A stretch of 64,000 nucleotides of DNA from assembly GCA_023079485.1 (NCBI GenBank), contig CM041083.1, positions 157,612,552 through 157,676,551 of the forward strand, read 5' to 3'. Below, in pieces: positions 11,393 to 23,030 of the stretch. Position numbers and translations under genes: made by a program. Under the pieces are notes generated by a model. The model ran no database searches, was not told the origin of the DNA, and was given only the letters and a program-made list of their open reading frames with translations. How positions within the stretch are numbered: position 1 is the first letter of the stretch; every line of letters starts with the position of its first letter. The DNA comes from Archilochus colubris (Eukaryota; Chordata; Aves; Apodiformes; Trochilidae).

Positions 11393-14111
11393 AACGAGGG
11401 TGACCCATACATTAATTCATGTGCATTAAATTGACGCCTCTCATCCAAATTCACAATGGACTTTTTGTTAGGCTAGAAAAAAAAGGTTTGAATAAACCCA
11501 AGATGTGTCTTCATAAATATTAGAAATATTGTAAAGGGAAAATCTTATCAGCATTATAGAATAACTGCAGAGGCAGTGCATTTTGTATCACAGGGACAAG
11601 GATCACAACAGTATGAATGATTTGAATTATCTTGGGTATTTTCCTTGCTATAAAGCCATTTATTCCAGATTGCTGGAAGGTAATACTTGTGCTGAAAAAT
11701 GGGACACAATGCTTAATTGAAATTTTTTTTTTATGTACATAAAGCCTGCTTACATTTCTTAGAACTGAATAGAATAATAGTGCTGCGATACTGAAGTACA
11801 CAGAGTGCTGTCACTTACTGTTACTATGGGGGAAAGTATTGAAATAATTTTGCACATAATGAACGATCATGGGGATGTTCAAAAACGCCAAGGGAAGCAG
11901 AGATTTCAGCCAATGTAATAGATGCTATGGTCCCAAATAGGTCCAATTACATCCTCACATTGCCATTTTCAAAGTAATTTCTAAGACTTCCTATTATGAA
12001 TCTATAGACCTTAGGTACAAAAGATGTACATCTCACTGTTCTTTCTCCCTAGAAACATTCCCCTTTCTGAAGACAGCAAGTTAAGCCACTTCTGTGAAGG
12101 GAATATTCACAGAGATTTTGGGAAGAAACCAAGATGGATAAGGAAGTAAAAGAACATACATAGCTAATTTTGTGAATACAGGATGAGGTGCATTCAGTAT
12201 CACATTTACCCTCACATTTACTTCACATTTGCCTGATTTATTTTCCTAGACTTTGTCGGTCAGGTCCTCCCTCTAGAGGCTTCAGAATCTCTATCTAGAA
12301 CATCTGGAAAGATTAAGCAATAGTGTTTAAAGCTTAGATATTTATTGCAGATAGATTTGATATCATCTTTTATTACTGAAGTCATTGGGGATACTTTGTG
12401 TATCAAGCAGAATTAGCACATCCCCTGACATCAGAAACAAGAGTACTTTGGATGCCAGCTTAACAAGAAAACTTATGAGGACCATAAAAGAGAAAATAAA
12501 AGATCTAGTACATTATCAGATGCAGCATTCTGCCAGAGGGAGGACAGAAGAGTTACACATAGATCTTTTTCTGTTTTCATAATGAAAAATGTTAATTTAT
12601 CAACATCTTTATCAAATAATATTGTTATTCTGAAGGAGGCTAGAGAATTCTGAATGTGAATTTTATATCCTTAAAACTGGCTTGCTTTTTCTAAGACAGA
12701 GCAGAAAAATGTAATTAATAAGACTAAACCCAGGGCTTTATGTTTCCACAGCTATGTTTTCTATTCCTAAACAAGTTGCAAATTACAATAAAATCAGAAA
12801 AATATTATAAATATATTTGTATACCAAAAGGGATGGAGATTTATATGCAGAGATGAACTCCATTTAGTATTTCATTGTTAGGAAAGTATGTCTAAGTGTT
12901 ACCTGATTTCCTGATGGTGGAAAAGAAGAATATTTCACCATGTGTGCTGTAGCTTTATTATTCTTTTTACTCTTGTAAAAATCAAAATGCACTGAAGTGC
13001 AAAACAACAAATTTTGCATTAACCCTAGAAGTTTTTTAAATTAACTGCTGGGAAGTACTGGAAGAGACACAGCAATAGCAATAAAATAGTAATAATAATA
13101 ATAATAATGCTTAAGGAGTAATTCTGTTCAAGATACGCAATGAGTTACTCTAAGTTTGTTGCATTAAAATGTCTAATCACTAACATTATTGTTTCCGTGT
13201 ATTTGCAATGATGGCAGCATATAGTTCGGTGAAGCTAAGCCCACATATATTATAAAAATGTACACAGAGAAAACAGTCAAGAAAATCTCTGTGGGATTCA
13301 GTCCAGATAAATACAACATTTGCAGAATAAATGGTCTTCAAATGTCATGGCATTCTTGGCAAATGTAAATGGGGAAAGATTAAAATTCACCAATTTGAAC
13401 ATTTTTCTTAATTCTGCTTAGCAAGTTGTTGGGATGAATGTGCTGTAAATGAAAAGGATTTTACTTTCTGATATAACTATTTAATGTCTGAGATGTAATA
13501 AACCTTATCAGCAACTTACTAGCAAAATTGTGAGATATGTCTAGTGTTTTCACCTGGAAAATCTTTACAGAAGATTTAATGTCCTCCTATTAAAGATTAC
13601 AAAAGGAATTGAAATATTTGTGAGGTGAGATTGTGTATATTAATGTCAAAACTCTTGTGACTATTACTCATATGTGAAACTTGAGTGATGAGCCAGAATT
13701 TGACCAATTTAAATTTTATTAGTCCCTGTAGAAGAAACTACACTTTCACTTTGAACGTCAAACATGTTTCAAGAATATTGGAGCAGTTTAGTAACATGTT
13801 CAGTCACAGATAACTTAATCAGATCATAGACTTAATTAAACGGTATTCACGACTCTATAATGTTAATGCTATTGTCACTAATTATGTCAAAGAGCAGACT
13901 GAAGTAACCTTTTGACTGTTACCAGGGACAAAATAGCCAAATTCTATAACTTCACCTTCAGCAAATGCTTCTGCTGACTTCCAGCATCAGTACAAACAAA
14001 GGAAATACCAGTGTTCAGAGCAAGATTATGGCTTTAAGGAAGCAGATGCAGAAAAACTATTGCTGTAGCCATTGTGGCATGTTTGATTTCTAAAGACAAA
14101 GGACAGTGTTC
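11393..14111. other. Non-coding AT-rich sequence
   Basis: No gene. A short (AAT)n run lies at 13090-13108. The stretch 13790-13910 (TTAATTAAACGG, TAATTATGTCAAAG, and isolated CpGs) has the texture of a conserved non-coding element; this is inference only. Confidence 0.5.
13090..13108. repeat. (AAT)n trinucleotide microsatellite
   Basis: A short perfect run of about six AAT units. Confidence 0.8.

Positions 14112-14136
<25 letters not shown>
14112..14136. repeat. Poly-T run (25 bases)
   Basis: A T homopolymer. Read on the minus strand it would be an A-tail following sequence from above 14137, but no AATAAA precedes it there. I treat it as a simple repeat. Confidence 0.85.
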
Positions 14137-14142
<6 letters not shown>

Positions 14143-14780
14143 GATATACAGTACAGAGATCTCTCCCACAGGTGTCTGCATAGGCCAGTCAGACACTGGA
14201 GGCCTTTACTTCAGAAGCAGCCATTGCAGGCTGTAGCACTAAAATGCCATTACACATCTATGGTTAAGAAAAAGTCACCAGAGCCAGGGATCTAGACAGC
14301 TCTTATGTTCAATTTCTACAGTGTATGCAGACATCTAACACCTCTGTCTGTAATATATGTGAGCTGTTTTAGGTATCCAGGTGACCAGATTTAGGTGTCA
14401 CAGGTTAGGACGAAGTGCCTCCTAAGATGCTTTGACTAGGATGAACAGACACAAGATTGGCCATCTCTTGCAGTGTTAAGTGGTCTGAAGTATCCAGGAC
14501 ATCTCTAAATGGGGCTAACATTCATGTCACTTAAAAAAAGAAACACTCACATGATTCTAGAGCAGCAGTTGGTGTCTAGATCCAGTATCCTACACAAAAT
14601 ATAACACTGGAGATGTATGTTGATAAAGCTGAAACTTGTGTAGATCTCTGACTACAAGGAAGCTTAGATACCTTTATCATGTATCAGCACTAACACTGTA
14701 ATCTCCCAAATTTAGGTAGTTTCTCAGATTAGGCAGTTCCCCCCTGAGAGGTTAATTTCATTGTTTATATATATCATTAG
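14137..14780. other. Possible ancient interspersed repeat, family unknown
   Basis: Repeated use of phrases such as TTTAGGTGTC, GTTTTAGGTATCC and AAATTTAGGTAG recalls very old sauropsid repeats built on TAGGTGCCTAAAT-like words. Too diverged for me to name, and no coding potential. Confidence 0.25.
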
Positions 14781-16515
14781 GGATACACTAGAACAACATG
14801 ACTAAACTCCAAGGTGTCAATAGTTTCCAATTGTCATGTCTGTCAGTCCTTGTGTGGGACAGAGAATCTCACATAGCAATAGCTGCCTTTGGGTGAGAAA
14901 GTGAAGAAACTTACATTTCTCATATTTTTTCACTCAGAGAAAAAATGTCTGTCTCCATTTACATCACTTGTACCAGTTCCACTAATTTCAAAGGTGCTCA
15001 AAAAGACTAAGTTAATTTACTGAAAAGAGGGCTTTTAAAAGTGTATAATAAGTAATGAAAAATGCATATTGAAATGAATAACATTTCCATCAACACCATT
15101 TGAAGTTGATACTGATTTTTAAATTTTCAGTAGTCTTATCTGTATCCTTAGTCATTTCTAAAAATTCTCAAAACCTGTTATGAAAGTCCAGATCTAGAAA
15201 AAGCTCAAACTTCTGCTTAGTTAACCCTCATAGTAAATATATTATTTTATAAAATGTCAATAACTTCAGATAGAACCTAATTCAAAATATTGTAAATGCT
15301 GCAGTTTTCAATCTCTTTAGATCTAGGATACAGGAAAAAAAATTCTAGAATAGATTAAATCAGGAAAACCCTCCACTACTTTCCACCCATCTGTTCATTC
15401 TTATGAAGTTGTGTTTAGTGCTTAACATTGTGCAATTGTTAAACACACACCTGCCTATCTAAAGCCCTGTATCCCGAGTTAAAGCTCCAGAGACATTTTT
15501 TATGTCTGAATTGTATATGGATCCATAATGGAAGTCCTAGACTCCATACAGCTCTAAATGTAACATTGTGAACGTGATGTCCTCACAAGTCAGCAGTATT
15601 TCTAAACTTTTACAAAGGGCAAACATCACACTCAAATTACTGGAACCGTTTGTATTTTCTTGCTTGACTATAATGTTAGATGTATACATTATTTATTAAT
15701 GGAGGATAGATTTTTCTTTTGATTAAATGCTACTGTTACTTTAACAAACAGATACGAGATCCCCAAGCTCTTGGTGTGCAGGGAATTTTGTCCACACTTG
15801 CCATGCCAATGGATTGTCAGTAATGGAAAGTGACGGAGTGTGGAGGGGAAGGGGCTTTGCTGAAATACCCTCACTTTCATAGTAATCTACCAGCTACAAA
15901 TGCTTGTCTCAAAGGACTGCACCTTGCTATAATTGCTACGTTTTGTCTGTAGCTAGAAAACATTGTTCTCCTTGCCAAAGCCATTGAGAATAAGGCCCAG
16001 TGTTTTAATGCCAGAAAAAAATTATTAAAAATTATAATTCAGAAATAAAATCAGGTTTTAATAAATAATCTAATAGTGTTTTAGTGTATTGTCAGATCTT
16101 TCATAACCTCCCAATGGATATGGGATATCTACTGTTGTAGCCAGATTGCTGTAAGGTAACAGGTATAGGAAAGCAAATAAAAGAAATCCCCAGAGAACCC
16201 TATTAATTCCATTTCATTCTATTTCTTAATGATATTACAGTGACTTATTGCTTTACTTCTGAGCTACACACTTTAGTGATCTCACTTTTGAGGACTGTTT
16301 CCCAGCTGCAGCTTCACTGGGACATGTTGCAATACCTGAAAATTCTCACCATAGCCCAGTCTTGGCACCAGGGATGTGACTCATCTCATTTGATTTCAGT
16401 CATCTCAACATCATGTGTGTAAGTTTTCTCTGCAGTCACTGAAGACAGATAACTCCAGAAAGAAGTAATTTGCTAAATCCCTTTCTGTGTATCAGTTGGT
16501 TTCTGGAACTATCCA
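14781..16515. other. Non-coding unique sequence
   Basis: Nothing recognised on either strand. Confidence 0.5.
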
Positions 16516-16540
16516 AACTGTTCTATGATTCTGTGACTCT
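16500..16540 (+). mobile_element. Possible CR1 3'-end relic
   Basis: GTTCTATGATTCTGTGA at about 16521-16537 matches the degenerate 8-bp terminal repeat of CR1 in plus orientation, preceded by AACTATCCAAACT, a weak match to the usual TTCCAACCTGAA. No upstream CR1 body is discernible, so this is either a minimal truncated copy or chance. Confidence 0.3.
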
Positions 16541-17688
16541 AGGTCTAACTTTTAAATGGCTAAATTTTTCTGAGATTATTTTCAGTTTGAAAGGCTACAG
16601 ACTGTGCATGAAACTATCAAGATAATTTCATTTTTTAAAATGTACTTCAAAGCGTAATTCCAAAAGAATCATTTTTTTCATGAATCTGTTACTTTCTGAT
16701 GTTTATTGCTTAACATTTAAAATATATCTAGTCACTTAGTAGCATGAAATTTCATTTAGATACAGTATCTTTTGCAAAAATATGAAATGCTTTATGCCCA
16801 AGTAACTGTATAAACAAACGTTTTCTATACAGGAGATACCTGGCTCCAAAATACGTATCGTCTTTCTTCTATGAATCTGAAGTGCAGTTCTCCTGAAAAA
16901 TGTAAGCATTTCTGTTAGTTCAGCTGAACTAAAAAGTTCTGTCTATGTCTAATACAAAATATGCAGATTCAGAAGTGTGGAAGGCCACAACAAAGAATAT
17001 GGATGGCTGCTAGAGCAGGAAGGCTCATTATCATCAGCAAGTTGTCATCAAGAGGATACAAATAACAGAGTATCAGACAATGAATTCATGATTGGAATTC
17101 TGAATATTCTGAGGTAGAATAAATGACATCTTTGGTTATGTAAGGCTGATAGCAGTCACTGCCCTCACAGCAAGACTATTTGCATATAAAAAGTTATATG
17201 GAAACTAGCAGATAAAAGATTCAACAAAGGAACACATTTGTTATAAGCTGTAAATCAGAGTTGGAATATAGTAAAGTTACCAGTCAAATTCTTGATAGGT
17301 AGATTTGCTACAGACTGTTTAGGTCTGACAGTAGAACTGAAAGCAGCCATAGCCAAGCAAGAGAATTCCAAGTATCAGATGTTAAAAATATGTGATTTTC
17401 TTAACCCTTAAAACTGCATCAGAATTTCAATAAGTAAAACCTGTTCCAGTCATGTCACCTCTTTTTACAGTATGAACAAGAGGCAAGAAGACTTAATTGA
17501 TCAGACAGGTATAAAATGTGTCAAAATTCTCCCAATAAAATTTAATGAATGAATGCACACAAGAAAAAATGCCAGTGGAAACATAATAAAAAATTCCGGA
17601 CACACTTATGTGTGGACTTCATACATGATCTTCTGTTTTGCTTACTTGTTGAGCTGATCTTGTGTTTATTCTTCTCTGTGTCCTCCAA
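16541..17688. other. Non-coding unique sequence
   Basis: Nothing recognised. Ends at the target duplication of the LTR that follows. Confidence 0.5.
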
Positions 17689-17692
17689 AGAA
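17689..17692. repeat. Left target-site duplication of LTR copy B (AGAA)
   Basis: AGAA directly precedes the TGTCCTGG start, and AGAA at 18505-18508 directly follows the CCACCACA end of the LTR. Confidence 0.6.
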
Positions 17693-18504
17693 TGTCCTGG
17701 CATGATTCTGGGAATTGCTCACCCCCTTCCAGTCAGCTGCAAGACAGATCCACCATGGGACACAACTCCATGTCACCAGTCAGGCTGGTGATGCTTCTGG
17801 GACAATGTGTCTAAGAATGGGTAAAATGTTGTGCAGCAGTTGTGAAAGACAGGAGGGAAGGAAAAAAAAAAAAAGTGTGAGAACCAACCATGTAACCAAG
17901 GGCAGAAAAGGAGGAGGGGGGGAGATGTTCCAAGAGCCAGAACAGAGATTCCCCTACAGCACATGAAGAAGACTATGGTGAAGCAGGTTGTCCCTCTACA
18001 GACCATGGAGGACCATACCAGATAAGGCATCCATGCAGACTGCATCCTGTGGAGAACACAGAACAGGTCCTTAAGGCCCATGGTGATAGCCCATGCTGAA
18101 GTAGTTCTTAAAGGACAGCAGCCTGTGTGAAGCACCCACACTGGAGTAGGAAAAAAGCATGAGCAGGAAAGGAACATCGGGAAAAAACTATTATAGACCA
18201 CAACCTCCCCTTTCCTATTCCTCTGCACTGCTTCAGGGTAGGGAAAAGAGTAAAGGAATTGGGAATGAAAGAGTGAAACTGAGTTTGGGGAGATGTTGTT
18301 TTAATTTGTTTTAGTTTCTCACTACCAGAATCTGTTTTAAGTGGCAATTAATTAAATCAGTTTTCTCCGAGTCAAGTCTTCTGTGCCCATTACCATAACT
18401 AGTAAATGATTTTCTTGGCTGTCTTGACCCCTTAGCTTTTACATTTTATTCCAGATGGGGAGAAAGAGAGTGACCAGGGGCTGGCAGCTGGCTAAGCCAC
18501 CACA
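17693..18504 (+). mobile_element. Solo LTR, long GC-rich avian ERV family (copy B)
   Basis: An 812-bp plus-oriented member of the same family as the copies at 10.3 and 22.3 kb. It begins TGTCCTGG, ends CCACCACA and is flanked by perfect 4-bp repeats AGAA. In order it shows: a purine-rich tract with an A-run near 17862-17874; diverged CCATGG..GAGCAGG-type subrepeats (17900-18130); GAAAGGAACATCGGG; GGGAATGAAAGAGTG; then a T-rich segment around GGCAATTAATTAAATCAG (18344-18360), where the family usually has a polyadenylation signal, here degraded; and the U5-like tail. No retroviral genes are adjacent. The 151-codon minus-strand frame here is not a gene. Confidence 0.85.
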
Positions 18505-18508
18505 AGAA
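18505..18508. repeat. Right target-site duplication of LTR copy B (AGAA)
   Basis: Exact match to 17689-17692. A 4-bp duplication marks the insertion as a clean integrase-made event. Confidence 0.6.
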
Positions 18509-21500
18509 CCCTAAGACAATTATTACTGGCTTAGGACAATAAGGTCCAATGGGTAAGCACAAAACAGATCAATATGTATGTTTAAGAACATCATTATGAT
18601 TTGCTCTTCCATATGGCACCAATACCTGGTATTTCTGATCCTCCTCTGTTGACTATGCAGGTCAGAACATGTAAGTAGCTACTTTCTAGGAAGGAAGGGA
18701 AACAAGGAATTTATGTTAAATGAGTCACTGAACTTTGGAGAGAAAACTCCTCCCTAACTTTAAATGTTTGAGCTTTAGATGTCTAGATTTGACATAGTGT
18801 AGGCTATATGGTCAGTGAAATGAGACATTTTAGGAACTTACTATTTTGAATGTATATATACACATGCTAGAGGTAAATCTTCCTTATGACGAAGCCCATA
18901 TCTAGAACATATATAGCTAGTGTACATACTTCAAGTGCCACTATGGTCCTCGGATTTGATGCTTCTTGGCTGTTTGAGCACTGAAACAACATTAAGCAGC
19001 ATAAGAAAAACATCCCTAAGTCATGAGGGCACTGAGGTCTGTGAGGATTTCCTATGGTTTATCAGTTGTCTCTGAGCTCTCCTGTCTATCCTGCCTGCAG
19101 ACCCTGGCCACACACATTTCCCTGAGTGCAACTGGTAAACTGATACAGGAAAGACCTGATAAAAACCATCCTGAGTCTAGTGGTTTATATCTCAGCTTCA
19201 CAGTATTGAGGTGACTATCCTGTTAAATACAGTATGGCCTTTTTCTTTCTCTCCACTCACCTCAGGTTTTCATTTTCAAGGACTGACCTGCCTTAAATCT
19301 CCAGATCTAAAAGGGACTTGAATACTAAGCAGGTGGAGGATTCTGCCCTCCAGCCTGACATGAGACACCTCCTTACTCATTTTACTGCTTTCTGCATTTC
19401 ACTGACTTCCCAATGTTTTATAGAGACTCTGAGCAAGTACCTCTCACTTTTGAATTCGGAGGGTGCCCATAGCTATAGATAGGTTCGAGGGCATAATACT
19501 CTTGGACTCAGTTCTTTCCCATACTTCACTGTGGCTTCATAACAGTTTGTGCAGCCATGTGGTAAATCAGATGAAGTGTTCACCACAGTTCTTCTTCCAG
19601 TCAAAGAAACTGCTAATTTATTTGGAAGTCTACAAAGTGCAAAAGGAAGTGCTGCTCAAGACAGTGTGGAAATCTATTACAAAGGAAGCATTTTTCTGGC
19701 CAAGAACAAGACATTGAGAGAAGTTTTATGATTTAATGTTTTAATATAAAGTCACACCTCTTTGATAAATATCAGGAAGTGATTAAGAGACTACTTGAGT
19801 CATTACCTGAAAGAAACAGCCCTGGAAAACCCTCACCAGTAGTCCATATAGTTGAAAACTATGCACTCCAGTGCTCACTGAAACCCTCCATAAGAAATTG
19901 TCTCTCTTTTTTTGTTGTATGGTTGGTTGGTTGGTTTGGCTTTGTGGGGTTCTTTTGTTTGGATGGGTTTTGTTTGGTTTTTTGGTGTTTTTTATGGAAT
20001 ATGGAGGCAGAGAAGACTAGGCATATGGACTATCTTCTGATGTAAAGAGATAAATAAGTTCAACAAGAGGTCCAAAAAAGTGCCAGAATCAGCACAAGGG
20101 AAAATACCTGTCTATGAGTAGTGAAGGAAGGTGTGTGGAAGAGGCTTTAAGTGGGCTCAGAAGTATTTTCAAACTGTACCTGAGCTTCTGCTTCGCTTCT
20201 CAAATACGGGTATAAAAGTAGTGAGCTTTATGATTCCCCTAAGGACAGCTAATGGTCTGAGAATGACAGTTTGTCTCTGCTTATTCATGATAAGTCTTCA
20301 GGAGATCCAGGACTACATGATTTTTATGCCAATTGCATTTGAAACCATCCTTCTTAGTCAGTAAATCAGTTGTTTCATTTGAGGAAATAAATGGTTGAAG
20401 CCACCTTGAGGCTAGGTCAGGGGCATTCACATCCCTGGTAATCTGTGAAGAGTCTCTTTTCTCTGTCATACTGTATATGTGCTTTCTACACCTAAATTGT
20501 GCCTAGTTTTTTTCACCCTGTATGAGACCTGTCTAACCTAATTTTAGATGTATGTGTCCACAGCTGATTTTATTATTCAATTTTGCACTTTCAATCAGAA
20601 AGAAAGTATTTTTGAGGCAATTTCAGGCTACTGATCTATACTATATCAGGGAGGGCCTCTTTCTCTTCCTTGCACACATTGGAAACAGAGCATGTACTTT
20701 CAAATTTTTTTAGATAACTGAGGTAATTAATTTATTTTTAAATATATAACATTACCTGTGATTTGAGGGTTTTCCAGTGGTTTACACTGTTAACAAACAG
20801 TCATTGGTTTAGCCTATAGAGTGAGGGATAGTAAGTGTGAGAAGGCAGAAAATGAGATATGAATCCAGATTATCAACAAGACAGAAAATTTCACTAAGGT
20901 TTGCACTAATATCTGATTGATTATTTTTGTAGATATGTTTTCTTGAGTACTGCCATAGTTACCACAGATAACCTCCATTTGGTCTTTATGTTCTTGTCAG
21001 ACAGGTACACATGTATGAGAACTGAAGTGTAAAACACTTAAAGGCCCTCCCAATTATGGCTAAATCATACTGGACTGCAGTAAGGCCACAAAAAGGTTTT
21101 AAGATGCACACAGTAACTGCATAAAACTAGACCACTTTTAATGCATCCTCTGATCTCTACAACTGTCCCAAAGTAGTTGGAAACAGATTGACAGCAGTTG
21201 CTCCCAAGTGTTATTAATAACTTGTTTCCCTTAAGCAATTGATTTTTCTGTTGGTCTAAATGGCTGCTTATGGTAGGGTTCATTGTATACAGTAAGTTTC
21301 TAACTATAGGTATTCTCTGTGTGAAGAAATTTATATCAGTCACATATGGCACCAAGCAACTCAACAAAGCAAGAAGTAAAATTCAAGCTCAAAATATCAA
21401 TTGAACACTTGTTGAAAAAACGTGCCATAAATTCAACAGCAATGCTCATATCATTCCATAATGAATTTGAGGATATTTGAACAGTAGAAGGAGAGTGGAG

Positions 21501-22265
21501 TTTAGCATCACACCAAGGCAATTACTTCTCAGTGTATCCTTATGAAAACCTTCATCATTTACTCACACATTTACTTTTGCATAACAGATCATGTTCACTC
21601 TCTTTAAAAGATACAGGATACCAGATTTTTAAATTATTCTGAATCTGATTATGGTTTTCTTTGGAAGGATAAGCCATGAAGCTTCCCTGAATTTTTGGTG
21701 AGCCTTGAAATATACATTTATGCACCAATTACACAGCACTGATACATCAATCTGGATTGCAGTACCATGTGTTCTGGATCAGATAGGATAGAATGCAGTT
21801 GTATAACCCAGATCATCTTGTGTCATCTGAAAACCCTCATGGTATCATGCCTGCCTTCCAGTGGCTACTCTAAGAGATGTCTGTGTCCCTCAGGTACTCC
21901 ATCCTTTCTGTCAGCATCATACAAGGTACTTTGCTATGATTAAAAAGTCCACAGGGCCAGAGAAACTGGATCTCATGAGCAGGATGCTCACAGTACTACA
22001 TCCAGTGCACAGACACTAGGGAACAATTCTGTCACCAGAATTAGTTCCTGATGGGGGAAATACTTCAGAGAGCAGACTTCTGTCACTTACTACAGTGTTT
22101 TCAAGGAAAGCTCAGAAGAAAACCAACAGCACAGAAGTACCTATAAGAATAAAACCAGTTTCACACCAGTGGAAGGGATCAAAGCACACCATGGTCATCT
22201 GCAGGGGTGACTAATAATTCTGTTGCAATATTTTACGGACACCCTCAGGTTGTGACCCCCTCAGG
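18509..22265. other. Non-coding sequence with a GT-rich patch
   Basis: No gene recognised. Open frames of 60-100 codons occur on both strands without motifs. Contains the low-complexity T/G patch annotated separately. Confidence 0.5.
19901..19994. repeat. T/G-rich low-complexity patch
   Basis: (GGTT)n at 19920-19937, followed by TTTGG/TTTTG-rich sequence. Strong strand asymmetry (G and T on the plus strand). Encodes an aromatic- and glycine-rich artefact frame. Confidence 0.75.
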
Positions 22266-23030
22266 TGACTGGTAGGCTGGCCCTGGCTGACTGCCAGATG
22301 GGCACTCAGCTGCTCTCCAGCTCCTCTTCCTCAGCAGGACATGGGAGAAAATAAGATGGAAAACCTCATGGGTTGAGATAAAGACAGGGACATCACTGAA
22401 CAATTACCACCACAGGCAAAACAGACTGGGAGAACATGAAATTAAGTCATTGTCAATTGAAAATAGAATTGGATGGTGATCGAAGCAAAAATTAAAATAC
22501 ATTCCACCCCTCTTCAGTGGTGTAAGGGGGTATGGAATGGGAGCTGTGATCTGTCCATAATAGCGCTCATCTGCTGCTCCTTCTTTCTCACGCATTACCC
22601 TTGCTCCTGCATAGGCTTTCCACAGCTGCAGCTTCCTTTAGGAATATCCACCTGCTCCATTATGGGCTCCTCTACATGCTGCAGTGTGGATACCCACTCC
22701 ACTGTGGTCTCCCCCATGCCTGCTGAGCCTCTTTCCTCCTTCTGCTCTCACCTTGGTGCCTGTAGGGCTGTTTCTCAAGCGTTATTTTTTTTTCCTCAAT
22801 CCTCTCTTGAACAGTTTTGTGGTTTGTTTTTTTTTCCCCTTTCTTAAAATTTCTTAAACTTCCAAGAACTGCAAGCACCTTGTCCGAGGGGCTCAGCCAT
22901 TCTCTGCAGGGGTTTCGTCAGAGATGGCTGGGACTGCCCAGCCTGAGGCAGCCTTGGCCTCTCCTCACAGAGGTGACCCTGCAGCCCCCATCACCCATTT
23001 GCCTGGGCACCTGCACCCTGTGCAGTGACA
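22266..23030 (-). mobile_element. Solo LTR, long GC-rich avian ERV family (copy C)
   Basis: Third copy of the family, minus orientation, about 765 bp. The plus-strand left end reads TGACTGGTAGGCTGGCC (element 3' end). It is followed by CCTCATGGGTTGAGATAAAGA and CAATTACCACCACAGGCAAA, then the GGAATATCCACCTGCTCCAT and CACCTTGGTGCCTGTAGGG blocks. It ends GTGCAGTGACA at 23030 (element 5' end). Each block has a counterpart in copy A in the same order or in copy B in reverse complement. Shorter than copy A because fewer internal subrepeats remain. No convincing target duplication. Confidence 0.75.

Noticed and set aside
14100..14300. 25-base poly-T considered as a minus-strand retrocopy tail
   Set aside because: No AATAAA on the minus strand in the expected place.
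17773..18228. 151-codon minus-strand frame rich in Cys, Phe and Trp
   Set aside because: It is antisense to LTR copy B and translates its purine-rich subrepeats. Not a gene.
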